From positions 588,908 to 652,907 of the forward strand of contig NZ_GL385912.1 of assembly GCF_000146285.1 (NCBI RefSeq): 64,000 bases of DNA. Reading direction: 5' to 3'. The notes below the pieces were generated by a model, which saw only the letters and a program-made list of their open reading frames with translations, did not search any database and was not told the DNA's origin. Below, in pieces: positions 8,087 through 16,626 of the stretch. Origin of the DNA: Mobiluncus curtisii subsp. curtisii ATCC 35241. GTDB taxonomy: Bacteria; Actinomycetota; Actinomycetes; Actinomycetales; Actinomycetaceae. A program made the translations under genes and the position numbers. The stretch's first letter is position 1. Every line of letters starts with the position of its first letter.

Positions 8087-10083
8087 GACGGCTCACCACC
8101 ACTGAGCACCGAGCGGTTGATGATAGCCAGGTACGAAGCGACTGCGGGATCCCCCGACCGAGCTCTTTCCCGAAGTTCCCGGTGCGAGCCACGGACGATT
8201 TCCCGCCCCGCCTCGTCGAGCACAATGACTTCATCACAATGCTCCAGCACCAGCACTGACACCGAGACAATGACGGTGGTTTTCCCGTGCCGCGCTTGTG
8301 CCAAACGCTGAGCTACCCGCGATTCCGTGTGCGAATCGACCGCGGAAGTCGGCTCAATAGTCACCAGCACCGCCGGATCTGCAGCTACCGCGCGAGCTAA
8401 GGCGACGCGTTGGCGCTGACCACCGGACAGAGTGCGCCCTTTTTCTGCCACTGCCCCGTCCAGACCGCCATTCACAGATTCCACCACATCATCGGCATCT
8501 GCCACGTGCAGCGCTGCCAACCATCGCGAATCGTGCTCATCATCTTCGGGAAAGATGAGCGAGTCCTCCTGCCGGGTCGCGTTTTCGATGACGTCACGCC
8601 ATACGAGTTCGCGCACCCCCTTTTCGCGAGGTAACGGCGAGTTGACCCCTCGCACCTGATCCCGCAAAGTTCCGGCAAAAAGCTGCGGGTCGGTGTCTGA
8701 CAGTAGGATGGCGCTGCGCACGAGGTCGAGGGGGAACGTCCTCACGTCGGTTCCATCAATCAAAAGGGTCGGTTGCGCGCTGTCTTCTTGGCGTGCCAAC
8801 CGCCGGGCGGTCGCCGCGCTGGTGTCCGGATTGGCGCAGACCAGACCGGTAATCAAACCCGGCTTCACCGTCACCTCACTAACTGTGTCGGTGAGATAGG
8901 ACAAGGCAAAATCCTTTTCCTGCCACTGCGCTGGCGATGAGGCAGTTTGGGGCGATGTATCTCCGGAAACATCCACCAAATCCTCGCTCACCAGGGAGGC
9001 AACGCCTTGAATTCGCGCGAGTTTGCGAACCCCGACCCAAGCTCTGGTGAATTCTTCCAACGACCGGGTGGCGACCACGATGGGGTTGCGCAAAAATTGT
9101 GAGAACCCAAAGAAAGCAACCAAACTGCCTACTGACAGTTCATTGTGAAAGTACAGAATCGCCCCGATACCCACCACCAGAGCGGTAAACAGCATGGGTA
9201 TGACCGAACGCAACACGCCCAGCAACGCCGCGGGCAGGGCAACCCGAATCCCCGCGTCACGCACCCGAGACGATTGTTTCTGGTAGTGACTTCCGAACAC
9301 GTCCTCACCGCCGATGCCGCGCAGGACCCGCAGCCCCGCCACCGCATCAGCCGAGATTTCCGTCAGTTTGCCCTGCTCATCGCGGTTCTCGGTTTGTCGC
9401 CGCTGCAGCGGTTTGCTCAACAGTCCTATCAGCAGCGATACGATGGGTAACCCGATTAGTACCATCCAAGCCAGCGGCGGTGAAGTGCGAAACATAATGA
9501 CCAGAATCATGACGGCAGAGAGAATAGCGCCCACCATTTCGGGGAACCACAGTGCCGCACGGCCAATCCGGTCCACATCTGTCAGCATCGAAGTGACTAC
9601 ATCACCAGATTCCAGTTCCCGGTTCACAGCGCGCCCATCTAGGGCTAACTTTCGACCGGCTACCCGCGCGGGAGTCGCCACCGCGGTCATCTGGACTGCA
9701 ATCTCCGTGAGCTGTCCCGCCATTTGGGTCACCGCCACGCCCAGGATAACCAGGCCGAGAACCACCAACCGAGTCCAGATTTCCCTGGTCAAGCCATGTT
9801 CTAGACCTGTATCCAGCACCTTTCCCAGTGCCCAAGGCACACTGACCGACAGCGCATAGTTCAGTCCTGCCACCAGGGAACCAAGCGTGAGCACGCCGAA
9901 CATAGAACCAACGAGTTTGCGGGCATAGCGGTGAGGATTAGCGGGGTAAACGTCAGGTTCGCCCTGGGGGCTGCCCAGCGGCCAGCGCCATGTGCGAGGG
10001 GTTCTCAGCAAGGGCGGCAACGCGACGTGTTCTTCGGCAGCATGACGCTGCAAAATAACGCGTGCGCGGGCAGTATCTTCCAT
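8083..10083 (-). CDS. ABC exporter half-transporter, degenerate Walker A/B and H-loop, intact signature
   Basis: 666 residues: membrane domain (about 55-340) and ATPase. The Walker A loop has become CANPDTSAAT, with no Gly-Lys pair. Walker B reads VLVTIEPTSAVD, losing the Asp but keeping the Glu. The H-loop His is absent (VSVSV). The signature LSGGQRQRVALARA is perfect. It therefore supplies the signature to its partner's working site and contributes a dead nucleotide site itself, as in TM287/288 or TAP-type asymmetric exporters but more extreme. Its start directly follows the regulator's stop (TAA then ATG), so all three genes form one operon. Confidence 0.9.
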   Translation of the reverse strand: MEDTARARVILQRHAAEEHVALPPLLRTPRTWRWPLGSPQGEPDVYPANPHRYARKLVGSMFGVLTLGSLVAGLNYALSVSVPWALGKVLDTGLEHGLTREIWTRLVVLGLVILGVAVTQMAGQLTEIAVQMTAVATPARVAGRKLALDGRAVNRELESGDVVTSMLTDVDRIGRAALWFPEMVGAILSAVMILVIMFRTSPPLAWMVLIGLPIVSLLIGLLSKPLQRRQTENRDEQGKLTEISADAVAGLRVLRGIGGEDVFGSHYQKQSSRVRDAGIRVALPAALLGVLRSVIPMLFTALVVGIGAILYFHNELSVGSLVAFFGFSQFLRNPIVVATRSLEEFTRAWVGVRKLARIQGVASLVSEDLVDVSGDTSPQTASSPAQWQEKDFALSYLTDTVSEVTVKPGLITGLVCANPDTSAATARRLARQEDSAQPTLLIDGTDVRTFPLDLVRSAILLSDTDPQLFAGTLRDQVRGVNSPLPREKGVRELVWRDVIENATRQEDSLIFPEDDEHDSRWLAALHVADADDVVESVNGGLDGAVAEKGRTLSGGQRQRVALARAVAADPAVLVTIEPTSAVDSHTESRVAQRLAQARHGKTTVIVSVSVLVLEHCDEVIVLDEAGREIVRGSHRELRERARSGDPAVASYLAIINRSVLSGGEPS

Positions 10084-11064
10084 TTACGCAGTCTCTTCGG
10101 TGCCGCTGCCAGGGTACGTAATTGAGCTCAGGGCATCGAGAATTTTGGGGAAATCCTGGTGCAAGGTGGTCCAGGCAATGCTGGCGTCTAATTCGTCTAC
10201 AGTTTGCATCAACCGGTATCGCAGCTCGCAGAGGATTGCCCACGGGATTTCCGGGTTGACTTCCTTTACATCGGAATGAATTTTTGCTGCCGATTCCACC
10301 AGTACCGAGATAGAGTGATACGCCGCGAAACGTGACTGCACCCCCGCCGGGGTCTTGGCAAAATACGCCTTTGGGTCACCGGTGGCGATGCCCATGCCTA
10401 CGTCCAAAGTCCGAGACATGTCATCCACACGCCACCGGGCAGCCGAGACATCGTAAGGGAAGAAAGACTTGTGGAATCCCCACTTTTGAAAATAGGGATA
10501 TTCTTCAATCTCACGAGGCGAAAAAACATTCCCGGACCGGTATAAATCCACCAGTAAAGGCTCGAACTTAGTTTTTTCATCAAGCCGCGTAACTTCGCGA
10601 GGAACTCGGTCGACCTTGGCATTGCCCAATCCGGTATCAATAGACAGGTAGACCGTGGTGCTCAGCTCGTTCTCGAGTTCATTTTGCAAGCCAACCAAAT
10701 CCAGCATTCCTAGGGGATTCGTGGTGCTAACCAAGAAATCAATCGGGGTAAACGCATCATCTTGACCGGTAGAGACAGGTCCAAACAAGAAAATCTCATC
10801 ATAGCCGTGCCGCGAAAAAATCCCGCGCACCACATGGCGTTTCATGCCCATCAGGGTGTGTGCCGGGACGCTTACCGCTTTAGCCAAAGCGGTTTCCTCG
10901 GCTTCAGAAATACGCCGCTTATGGTTTTCAAAAGCGCTGATATGGGATTGTGGAACTCCGGACATGCCTGCCAGCTCCGCCTGAGTCAAGCCCAGCACGT
11001 TGCGGCGCAGCCGCAAAAAAGCGCCGGGTCGGAAATCGCGTAGCGCCATAAATTTCTGTTCCAT
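10084..11064 (-). CDS. XRE-type regulator fused to degenerate MNT nucleotidyltransferase and HEPN domains
   Basis: 326 residues. Residues 12-70 are an XRE helix-turn-helix (LRLRRNVLGLTQAELAGMSG, then VPQSHISAFENHKRR). Residues about 75-142 resemble an MNT nucleotidyltransferase, but the G-S and D-x-D catalytic elements are altered: LFGPVSTG instead of LFGSRARG, and PID instead of DID. Residues about 210-312 resemble the HEPN (DUF86) fold, with ESAAKIHSDV and PEIPWAILCELRYRLM. The R-x4-H RNase motif has Gln (RYRLMQ, 282-287) in place of His. This looks like a HepT-MntA toxin-antitoxin pair fused to a DNA-binding domain and turned into a regulator. It heads the ABC exporter operon and has a palindrome over its own -10 box. 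A start at 11049 is an alternative. Confidence 0.8.
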   Translation of the reverse strand: MEQKFMALRDFRPGAFLRLRRNVLGLTQAELAGMSGVPQSHISAFENHKRRISEAEETALAKAVSVPAHTLMGMKRHVVRGIFSRHGYDEIFLFGPVSTGQDDAFTPIDFLVSTTNPLGMLDLVGLQNELENELSTTVYLSIDTGLGNAKVDRVPREVTRLDEKTKFEPLLVDLYRSGNVFSPREIEEYPYFQKWGFHKSFFPYDVSAARWRVDDMSRTLDVGMGIATGDPKAYFAKTPAGVQSRFAAYHSISVLVESAAKIHSDVKEVNPEIPWAILCELRYRLMQTVDELDASIAWTTLHQDFPKILDALSSITYPGSGTEETA

Positions 11065-11070
11065 GCGATA

Positions 11071-11090
11071 ATTATACTCCTGAGGTGTAT
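11071..11090 (-). promoter_or_regulatory. Promoter -10 with overlapping palindromic operator of the exporter operon
   Basis: On the minus strand a perfect TATAAT (11071-11076) lies seven bases upstream of the regulator start, so the mRNA would be leaderless or nearly so. It overlaps an imperfect palindrome, ATACTCCT-G-AGGTGTAT at 11074-11090 (one mismatch in eight pairs). An operator over the -10 next to an HTH gene suggests autorepression. The -35 is weak. The rest of 11091-11145 has no further signal. Confidence 0.6.
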
Positions 11091-11145
11091 ATAAGGGAAT
11101 AGTTTTGTTAGCGGAAAAACACCGCTAACGTGTGCCCTCGAGAAA

Positions 11146-11907
11146 TCAGAGATAACGTGCCAGGAAATCGCGGGTTCGTTCCCGTTGCGGATGTTGGAAC
11201 AGCTGTTCCGGAGCGCCTTGTTCCGCGATGACACCGTCAGCCATGAACACCACGTTCTTGCTGACAGTACGGGCAAACGCCATCTCATGCGTCACCACCA
11301 GCATCGTCATGCCTTCCTGAGCCAGCTGTTTCATCACCGCAATGACTTCGCCGACCATTTCCGGATCCAGAGCTGAAGTCGGTTCGTCAAACAACAGCAC
11401 CTCCGGATCCATCGCCAGGGCACGAGAAATCGCCACCCGCTGCTTTTGCCCACCGGACAACTGCCGCGGTTTCGCGTTTAAGAACGGACTCATCCCGACT
11501 TTATCCAGGTAGTGCAACGCTTTTTCTCGCGACTCCTCCCGAGAACGACCCAAGACTTTCATCTGACCAATCATGCAGTTCTTAAGCACCGTCATGTTGT
11601 TGAACAGGTTGAAAGATTGAAACACCATCCCCACTTTGGATCGATACTTCGCCTTTTTCATGGAATGGTCGAGGATGTCCGTCCCGTGGTACAGAATCTC
11701 GCCCGAAGTGGGAGTTTCCAACAAGTTGATGCAGCGCAGCAAAGTCGATTTCCCAGAACCTGACGCTCCGATAATGGATGCCACGTCACCAGGACGCACC
11801 GAAAAATTAATATCTTTGAGCACCTCGTGAGTGCCAAAAGACTTCGAGAGGTGGCGTACCGTGATGATTTCGTCACTGGTGTTGTCAGTCGTGTTCACTT
11901 CACTCAT
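11146..11907 (-). CDS. Polar amino acid ABC transporter, ATP-binding protein
   Basis: 253 residues, the normal size for the GlnQ/HisP class. Walker [10 protein letters not shown] (about residue 45), Q-loop region [19 protein letters not shown], signature [16 protein letters not shown], Walker [15 protein letters not shown] and H-loop VVTHEM are all intact, as is the late DFLARYL end. It powers uptake by the permease and lipoprotein encoded upstream; its ATG overlaps the permease stop by four bases. A lysine-riboswitch-like leader ahead of the operon suggests lysine as the cargo. The end of the operon shows no obvious terminator before the next gene's promoter. Confidence 0.95.
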   Translation of the reverse strand: MSEVNTTDNTSDEIITVRHLSKSFGTHEVLKDINFSVRPGDVASIIGASGSGKSTLLRCINLLETPTSGEILYHGTDILDHSMKKAKYRSKVGMVFQSFNLFNNMTVLKNCMIGQMKVLGRSREESREKALHYLDKVGMSPFLNAKPRQLSGGQKQRVAISRALAMDPEVLLFDEPTSALDPEMVGEVIAVMKQLAQEGMTMLVVTHEMAFARTVSKNVVFMADGVIAEQGAPEQLFQHPQRERTRDFLARYL

Positions 11908-12815
11908 GAGTGCTGTCCTCCCTCGGTACCTGCTGGTTTACCTGTTGCTGGTTTCTTGGCAGGCTTGACTTTTCGTGCCTGACGTTTGGCAGGGTCACGG
12001 AAAGTGTAGTTTCCAGCAGCCATCACCAGCTGATCTTCGTTCATTAACTCGTAATCGCGCTGTTCCTGTCCCTCCGCACCGGGCAAGAGTTCGTAGGCAT
12101 CGTCTCCGTCAATCTTCTTTTCCAGCTTCCGCAACAGGAAGGAGGACAGCAGAGTCAACGTCAAATATCCCACCATCTCGATAGTAGCGGAAGGGAAGTA
12201 CTTGAAAACAGCACCCGACACCATCTTGTGCACCGAGAAAAACTCCGAGAAACCGATGATAAACATGACCGAAGTGTCTTTGATGTTGATGATGAAATTG
12301 TTGCCGATTTGTGGCAGCAAGTTCCGCAACGCCTGGGGCAAGATGACATAGAGCATGGTCTGGAAGTGAGTCATGCCTATCGCCCTGGCTCCTTCGGTTT
12401 GTCCCGGATCCACGCTGATGATGCCACCGCGCACGGATTCGGCGATGTAAGCACCGGTATTGATGGAAACAACAAAAATCGAGACGCCCCACATGGATTG
12501 GAACTGCAACGCATTATTCGTGAAGTAGGGCAGACCGTAGTAAATGAATACCGCCTGCAAAATCATCGGGGTACCCCGGAATACTTCCACATAGACGCGG
12601 ATGATTCCCCGAATAATCGCCAAAACAACTCGCTTGAGCAAGGGATCGGTAGAAGGGTGGGGAATCGTATTCAAGATTCCGCAGGCAAACCCAATCACGC
12701 AGCCCAGTAAGGTGGCGATAATCGCCAGCAGTACCGTGTTGACGATACCCGTCAAGTACACGCCACCGTACTTATTCAGCAGGGTTACTATGTCCTGCCA
12801 CAGTGTCCACAGCAT
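11904..12815 (-). CDS. Polar amino acid ABC transporter, permease
   Basis: 303 residues with the HisM/GlnP membrane domain: an N-terminal segment, [22 protein letters not shown], the EAA loop [33 protein letters not shown], and about five membrane helices. The C-terminus carries an extra hydrophilic tail of about 65 residues that ends in a Lys/Pro-rich stretch, longer than the family norm. The ATG at 12815 lies 34 bases after the binding-protein gene and the stop overlaps the ATPase start, so the three genes are one operon. Confidence 0.95.
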   Translation of the reverse strand: MLWTLWQDIVTLLNKYGGVYLTGIVNTVLLAIIATLLGCVIGFACGILNTIPHPSTDPLLKRVVLAIIRGIIRVYVEVFRGTPMILQAVFIYYGLPYFTNNALQFQSMWGVSIFVVSINTGAYIAESVRGGIISVDPGQTEGARAIGMTHFQTMLYVILPQALRNLLPQIGNNFIINIKDTSVMFIIGFSEFFSVHKMVSGAVFKYFPSATIEMVGYLTLTLLSSFLLRKLEKKIDGDDAYELLPGAEGQEQRDYELMNEDQLVMAAGNYTFRDPAKRQARKVKPAKKPATGKPAGTEGGQHS

Positions 12816-12849
12816 TTTCTCTCCTGACGTGTTTCAGTACCGCGGGGGA

Positions 12850-13713
12850 TTAATCCTCTTGGGGCTGAATCTTCACCGCGTCTGCCATCAGGGCATCGAA
12901 GTCTTTGGCAGTCTTGCCCGACAGAGCTTTGTTGATGGCGTTCTTTAGGGCAGTGTTGCCTTTTTTGACGGAGATACCGATGTTAACGTCCTCATCCGAA
13001 ACTTGGAAGTCATCACCGTCATCAGGGAAGTCCAGAATCTTCATATCCGGGTATGCCGCGATAGCACCTTGACCGGTGGGCATATCGGTAACCACGTAAT
13101 CGACTTTGCCGGTTTCCAAAGCCACCAGCATCGCAGGCGCAGATTCTGCGGGGGCTTGCCGCTTGGCATCTTTAATTTGGGGAATCAAGGTGTCGTACCA
13201 AACAGTGCCAGTTTGGCTGGTGGTCCGACCTCCCGCGAGGTCAGCTAAACCTTTCGCGTTGGCAAACTTGGAATTCGCTTTGGTCAGCACGACGATGCGG
13301 GCGTACAGGTACGGTCCGGCAAAGTCCACAGTTTCTTCGCGCTCTTTAGTCATGGACTGACCCGCAATCGCGGCGTCGATTTCACCGGATTGCACCGCTG
13401 GAATCAGGGAATCCCACTCCAGCTGTTTAATTTCGAGTTTCCAGCCGTTGGCGTCTGCAATCTGTTTGGCAGTCATCACGTCGTAGCCATTAGCGTACAA
13501 AGCGGAATCTTTGATGGGCACCGCATCGTTGGATTTATCGGGTTGTGCCCAGTTATAGGGAGCGTAAGCAGCTTCCATACCGACGGTGAATACTCCGTCT
13601 TCCAAACCGGGAATTGCGGTGTCTCCACCAGATGCAGCTGGGGAACCAGCTCCACAGGCGGCGAGGGAAAAGGCCGCAGCTAACAGTGCTGCACCACTCA
13701 GTATCTTGTTCAT
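12850..13713 (-). CDS. Amino acid ABC transporter substrate-binding lipoprotein
   Basis: 287 residues from the second of two adjacent ATG codons, which has the better spacing to AAAGGA. The N-terminus is a lipoprotein signal with lipobox LAAC (Cys near residue 19). The SBP_bac_3 domain follows: DGVFTVGMEAAYAPYNW, YDVMTAKQIADANGWKLEIKQLEWDSLIPAVQSGEIDAAIAG, and a late DVNIGISVKKGN. It captures a polar amino acid outside the membrane for the downstream permease and ATPase. The long leader between it and its promoter contains a riboswitch and terminator, listed separately. Confidence 0.95.
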   Translation of the reverse strand: MNKILSGAALLAAAFSLAACGAGSPAASGGDTAIPGLEDGVFTVGMEAAYAPYNWAQPDKSNDAVPIKDSALYANGYDVMTAKQIADANGWKLEIKQLEWDSLIPAVQSGEIDAAIAGQSMTKEREETVDFAGPYLYARIVVLTKANSKFANAKGLADLAGGRTTSQTGTVWYDTLIPQIKDAKRQAPAESAPAMLVALETGKVDYVVTDMPTGQGAIAAYPDMKILDFPDDGDDFQVSDEDVNIGISVKKGNTALKNAINKALSGKTAKDFDALMADAVKIQPQED

Positions 13714-13765
13714 CATTAGTCCTTTCAATCGTTGCAAACAACTTTCGAAAGCTCGAACATGACAC

Positions 13766-13795
13766 CAAAAATGGGGTCATGCTCCATGACCCCAT
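13766..13795 (-). terminator. Riboswitch-controlled terminator hairpin
   Basis: A perfect 11-bp stem (ATGGGGTCATG/CATGACCCCAT, 13771-13795) with a 3-base loop, followed on the minus strand by TTTTT. The stem contains the same CATGAC/GTCATG sequence that closes the P1 helix of the upstream aptamer. The P1 3' strand and this hairpin can therefore compete, the usual layout of a transcription-terminating switch. Confidence 0.85.
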
Positions 13796-13811
13796 ACATT
13801 TGCGCGTATGC

Positions 13812-13986
13812 GTCATGACAGCTCTCCGCGATAGCGACAGTCGAACGGATATTTTCCGTTCGCCCGGATGTGAATCTTTGGGAACGATTCACATCCTCGG
13901 CAACCTCCCCTTTCGCTTCCGGGCATCCCTATGGGATTTCCCCGCCCTGTCGGAAGTTAATGATGTTGGTTGCGCCTCCGTCATGC
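13812..13986 (-). promoter_or_regulatory. Lysine riboswitch (L-box) aptamer
   Basis: Read on the minus strand, the leader shows the conserved L-box core in order: GGAGGCGC just after the P1 5' strand (CATGAC, 13980-13985), then AAAGGGGAGGTTGCCGAGG, a long stem GGATGTGAATC/GATTCACATCC, a CCGGGCG element, ACTGTCGC, and GCGGAGAGCTGTCATG whose end pairs with P1 (13814-13819). The arrangement matches the lysC-type aptamer of E. coli. The ligand is inferred from this core. It sits between a good promoter and a terminator ahead of the amino acid importer, so lysine should switch the operon off. Confidence 0.82.
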
Positions 13987-13999
13987 TTTATCGCTCTCC

Positions 14000-14028
14000 A
14001 GTCTAAGGCTCCGGAGCGAAAGGTGCAA
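14000..14028 (-). promoter_or_regulatory. Promoter of the amino acid importer operon
   Basis: On the minus strand TTGCAC (14023-14028) and TAGACT (14000-14005) are separated by 17 bases, a near-consensus vegetative promoter. Transcription would begin just ahead of the riboswitch P1 helix. The remaining bases up to the GTG at 14199 hold no gene that I can support. Confidence 0.55.
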
Positions 14029-14198
14029 AAAAGTTAGTAAAATTCGAAGTTCCGCTACCGTTAGCGTCTCTCTCAGGCTCGATTGAGCGGTTCGGCGTCC
14101 TCGACCGATGCACAAGTTCGGTGCGACCGGTCGCCGGTAGGTTACTGCCGGGTGATGTTGAGTTTATCTGTTGAACACCTTTCGGTGATAATTGACAC

Positions 14199-14819
14199 GT
14201 GAACGCTTCCCTGATTCTTTCCACTCTCGCCCAAGCATTGGTGCTCTTTGCGGTCACTAACATCGACCACTTGATACTGCTGACTTTATGGTTTGTCCAC
14301 GGTCATCAGCGCCCCGGCACAACGTTGCGTATCTGCGCAGGTCAATACCTCGGTTTCAGCGCTATTTTGGCAGCCACCGTGATCCTGAATCTGATATCCG
14401 GTTTCGTCATTCCCGAAGCTCAGTTGCATCTGTTGGGTCTGATACCGCTGATTCTGGGAGTTAAAGCTGGCATTGGGGAAATTTTGGAACGCCGGGAGTC
14501 GAACGATTCCAGGGACGCACAGTCAGCCGAATCAAGGCTGGAAGGCAAACCTGTCAGTGTTGGCGCGGTCGCCCTGGTCACCATCGCGAACGGAGGCGAC
14601 GAAATCGGTGTTTATCTGCCGGTTTTTGCCTTGTCGGCCTGGTGGCAAGTCGCTATGTTCTGCGCGGTGTTTCTGGTGCTGGCTGGTGCGCTGTTGGCTC
14701 TGGCGTGGTTCATTACCGGACGTTTAGGGCTCGCGGAGGTTCTGGAACGATTCGAGGCGGTGCTCTTTCCGAGTGTGCTTATCCTGCTCGGGGTGCTCAT
14801 CCTCGCCGGATGGCTCTAG
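14199..14819 (+). CDS. CadD-family cadmium resistance/cation transporter
   Basis: 206 residues with five to six membrane segments and the family's two charged motifs, FAVTNIDHLILLTLWF near residue 17 and IANGGDEIGVYLPVFA near 130. This matches the CadD (LysE-superfamily) transporters, which lower cadmium or quaternary compound levels, though some members carry other substrates. A polar loop of about 35 residues separates the two halves. The start is GTG. It is a single gene; 14820-15000 downstream has no gene, only one possible weak hairpin near the stop. Confidence 0.85.
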   Translation: MNASLILSTLAQALVLFAVTNIDHLILLTLWFVHGHQRPGTTLRICAGQYLGFSAILAATVILNLISGFVIPEAQLHLLGLIPLILGVKAGIGEILERRESNDSRDAQSAESRLEGKPVSVGAVALVTIANGGDEIGVYLPVFALSAWWQVAMFCAVFLVLAGALLALAWFITGRLGLAEVLERFEAVLFPSVLILLGVLILAGWL

Positions 14820-15000
14820 GCGGCACATGTTTATCCGTCCAGCTTTGTGTCCCCAGCGCAAACCACTTCCAGCACCTCTTTTATCCACAGAGATGCGGAA
14901 GCAAATGTTTCTGCCGCTGGACAATGCCATAAAAATTGAAAAGGTGCAAACGAATCGATGGCGCCAACTGATAGTGGAATCGTGTGACAGCTTGATTCCA

Positions 15001-15717
15001 TCATACGTGGCGCGGCTCGGCAAGCGTCAGCGGCGGATGTTCAGCGCGATACGCGTTTACGGGGGCATCCGGATCGGGGTAACCCATCGCTAACCCGGTG
15101 ATTAGCCCGTAATCTTTGGGGATATGAAACTCCTTATCAACTGGCTTCCGCCAGGTTGCGAGAGTTCCAATCGCGACGGTGCCGAGCCCCCGATTTGCAG
15201 CTGCCAGCATGAGGGTAGACAGCATCAGCCCGGTATCTTGAGCGGAAAAGGGCAGTAACGCACGGTGTACGAACACGAAGATTCCCACCGGGGCCTGGAA
15301 CATTTCGAGGTTTTGGCGCAGCTGCTGGACTCTGCCGGTTTCGTCCCCGCGTTCAATCCCCAGGTGTGTATAGTAGCGTTTTCCGTTCGCTACCTGACGT
15401 TGTCGCAGCTCAGGAGGGTATTTGCCCCAGGTTTTAAAGTCGGCTTGGGGCAATTTTCCCTCCCATAGCGCTCGCAGGTAAGCACCGAGTCGACCGCGCA
15501 GCATTCCTAATCCAGTTTCCGCATGACTGGCATAGTCCGCGCGGATGCGTTCCAGACGCTCCCCCGTAGCTACTGCCAACACGTATCCGCGTGTATTTGA
15601 CCAGGAGGCACAGTGGCGGGCGTCATTCAAAACGGCTTGTAAAACCTCAGGCTCGACGGGCTTATCAAGATAAGCCCGCACACTGTAGCGAGCTTGCAGC
15701 AGTTCAGAAAAATCCAC
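15001..15717 (-). CDS. Nitroreductase-family FMN oxidoreductase
   Basis: 238 residues. The nitroreductase N-terminus is clear (LLQARYSVRAYLDKPVEPEVLQAVLNDARHCAS, with the RySvR phosphate-binding Arg pair). The family's substrate-side helix (QDTGLMLSTLMLAAANRGLGTVAIGTLATW) and the late GLAMGYPDPDAPVNAYR are present. Such enzymes are FMN-dependent NAD(P)H oxidoreductases acting on quinones, nitro compounds or unknown substrates. The start is GTG. A candidate DtxR/IdeR-type iron box lies 36 bases upstream, so expression may respond to iron. Confidence 0.9.
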   Translation of the reverse strand: MDFSELLQARYSVRAYLDKPVEPEVLQAVLNDARHCASWSNTRGYVLAVATGERLERIRADYASHAETGLGMLRGRLGAYLRALWEGKLPQADFKTWGKYPPELRQRQVANGKRYYTHLGIERGDETGRVQQLRQNLEMFQAPVGIFVFVHRALLPFSAQDTGLMLSTLMLAAANRGLGTVAIGTLATWRKPVDKEFHIPKDYGLITGLAMGYPDPDAPVNAYRAEHPPLTLAEPRHV

Positions 15718-15752
15718 GTTTGGTAGTCTATCCAGAAAACTACACCAGCTCT

Positions 15753-15771
15753 ATAGATAAGGCTTACCTAA
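15753..15771 (-). promoter_or_regulatory. Candidate DtxR/IdeR iron box upstream of nitroreductase
   Basis: The 19-mer TTAGGTAAGCCTTATCTAT (minus strand) agrees with the DtxR/IdeR consensus TTAGGTTAGGCTAACCTAA at 14 of 19 positions by my count. It lies 36-54 bases ahead of the nitroreductase start. A similar box precedes the CDF exporter gene at 24452. Confidence 0.45.
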
Positions 15772-15782
15772 GTATGTTTTAC

Positions 15783-16574
15783 TCAGAGTCCCAACCATGC
15801 CCCCTGGGGTCTGTTGGCGTAAATCTCACGATAGAAATCTTGGCGTTCCAACTTCGCAGCAGCAGCCTCATCCAACAGAACCTTAACATTGTTGTGCAAC
15901 TGCAGAGCTGAACCCGTACAAGAGATAGAAACCGGACCTTCCACCATGTCCCGAACCGCGGCAGCCTTATTCGCACCAGTAGCCAGAAGCACAATTTTTC
16001 GGGCTCGCAAAATGGTGCCAACGCCCTGCGTTAACGCGTGAGTAGGAACCTTGTCGATGTCGCCGGAAAAGAACCGGGCATTATCGCGGCGAGTTTGGGC
16101 AGTCAGCACCGCGGGATGCGTCAAGGAATTCAGAGACGTACCCGGCTCATTGAAGGCAATATGACCATCCACCCCGATACCCAATATCTGTATATCAATT
16201 CCTCCGGCGTCTACAATGGCTTGTTCGTAGCGACGACACTCCTCTAACAAGTCAGCAGCCAAGCCGTCCTCCCCATATACCTGATTAGGGTCTATATCTG
16301 TGATGCTAGCAAACTCGCGGCGAATAAAATTGTGATAAGCCTCGGGATGATCTTGAGGCAGCCCCACATACTCATCTAGCTGGAAAGCCTTAGCGTGACG
16401 CAGGGATAAACTTCCCGTCTGCACTCGAAGCGACAGCTCCTGATAAATCGGCAGCGGACTAGAACCAGTCGCCACCCCCAGTACCGCAGCAGGATTGTCC
16501 GCATAAACCTCGCAGATTGCCTCCGCCGCAACGACTGCCAATTCCGCCGCGGTTGGTTTAATGATGATTTCCAT
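15783..16574 (-). CDS. nagB: Glucosamine-6-phosphate deaminase
   Basis: 263 residues, the standard length. NagB converts glucosamine-6-phosphate to fructose-6-phosphate and ammonia in the cytosol. The family core is intact: VLGVATGSSPLPIYQEL, FQLDEYVGLPQDHPEAYHNFIRREF, ILGIGVDGHIAFNEPGTSL (catalytic Asp and His), and LTQGVGTILRARKIVLLATGANKA. The ATG lies 52 bases downstream of nagA in the same direction, so the pair works in order: NagA deacetylates, NagB deaminates. Confidence 0.97.
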   Translation of the reverse strand: MEIIIKPTAAELAVVAAEAICEVYADNPAAVLGVATGSSPLPIYQELSLRVQTGSLSLRHAKAFQLDEYVGLPQDHPEAYHNFIRREFASITDIDPNQVYGEDGLAADLLEECRRYEQAIVDAGGIDIQILGIGVDGHIAFNEPGTSLNSLTHPAVLTAQTRRDNARFFSGDIDKVPTHALTQGVGTILRARKIVLLATGANKAAAVRDMVEGPVSISCTGSALQLHNNVKVLLDEAAAAKLERQDFYREIYANRPQGAWLGL

Positions 16575-16626
16575 AATGATTACCTTCCGTTGCTCCCCGC
16601 TATCCCGCTAAGTCTCCCATGACGTC

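Noticed and set aside
14003..14263. Minus-strand 86-codon frame overlapping the importer promoter and CadD start
   Set aside because: It conflicts with the promoter and riboswitch region and with the start of the clear CadD gene; no homology-like features.
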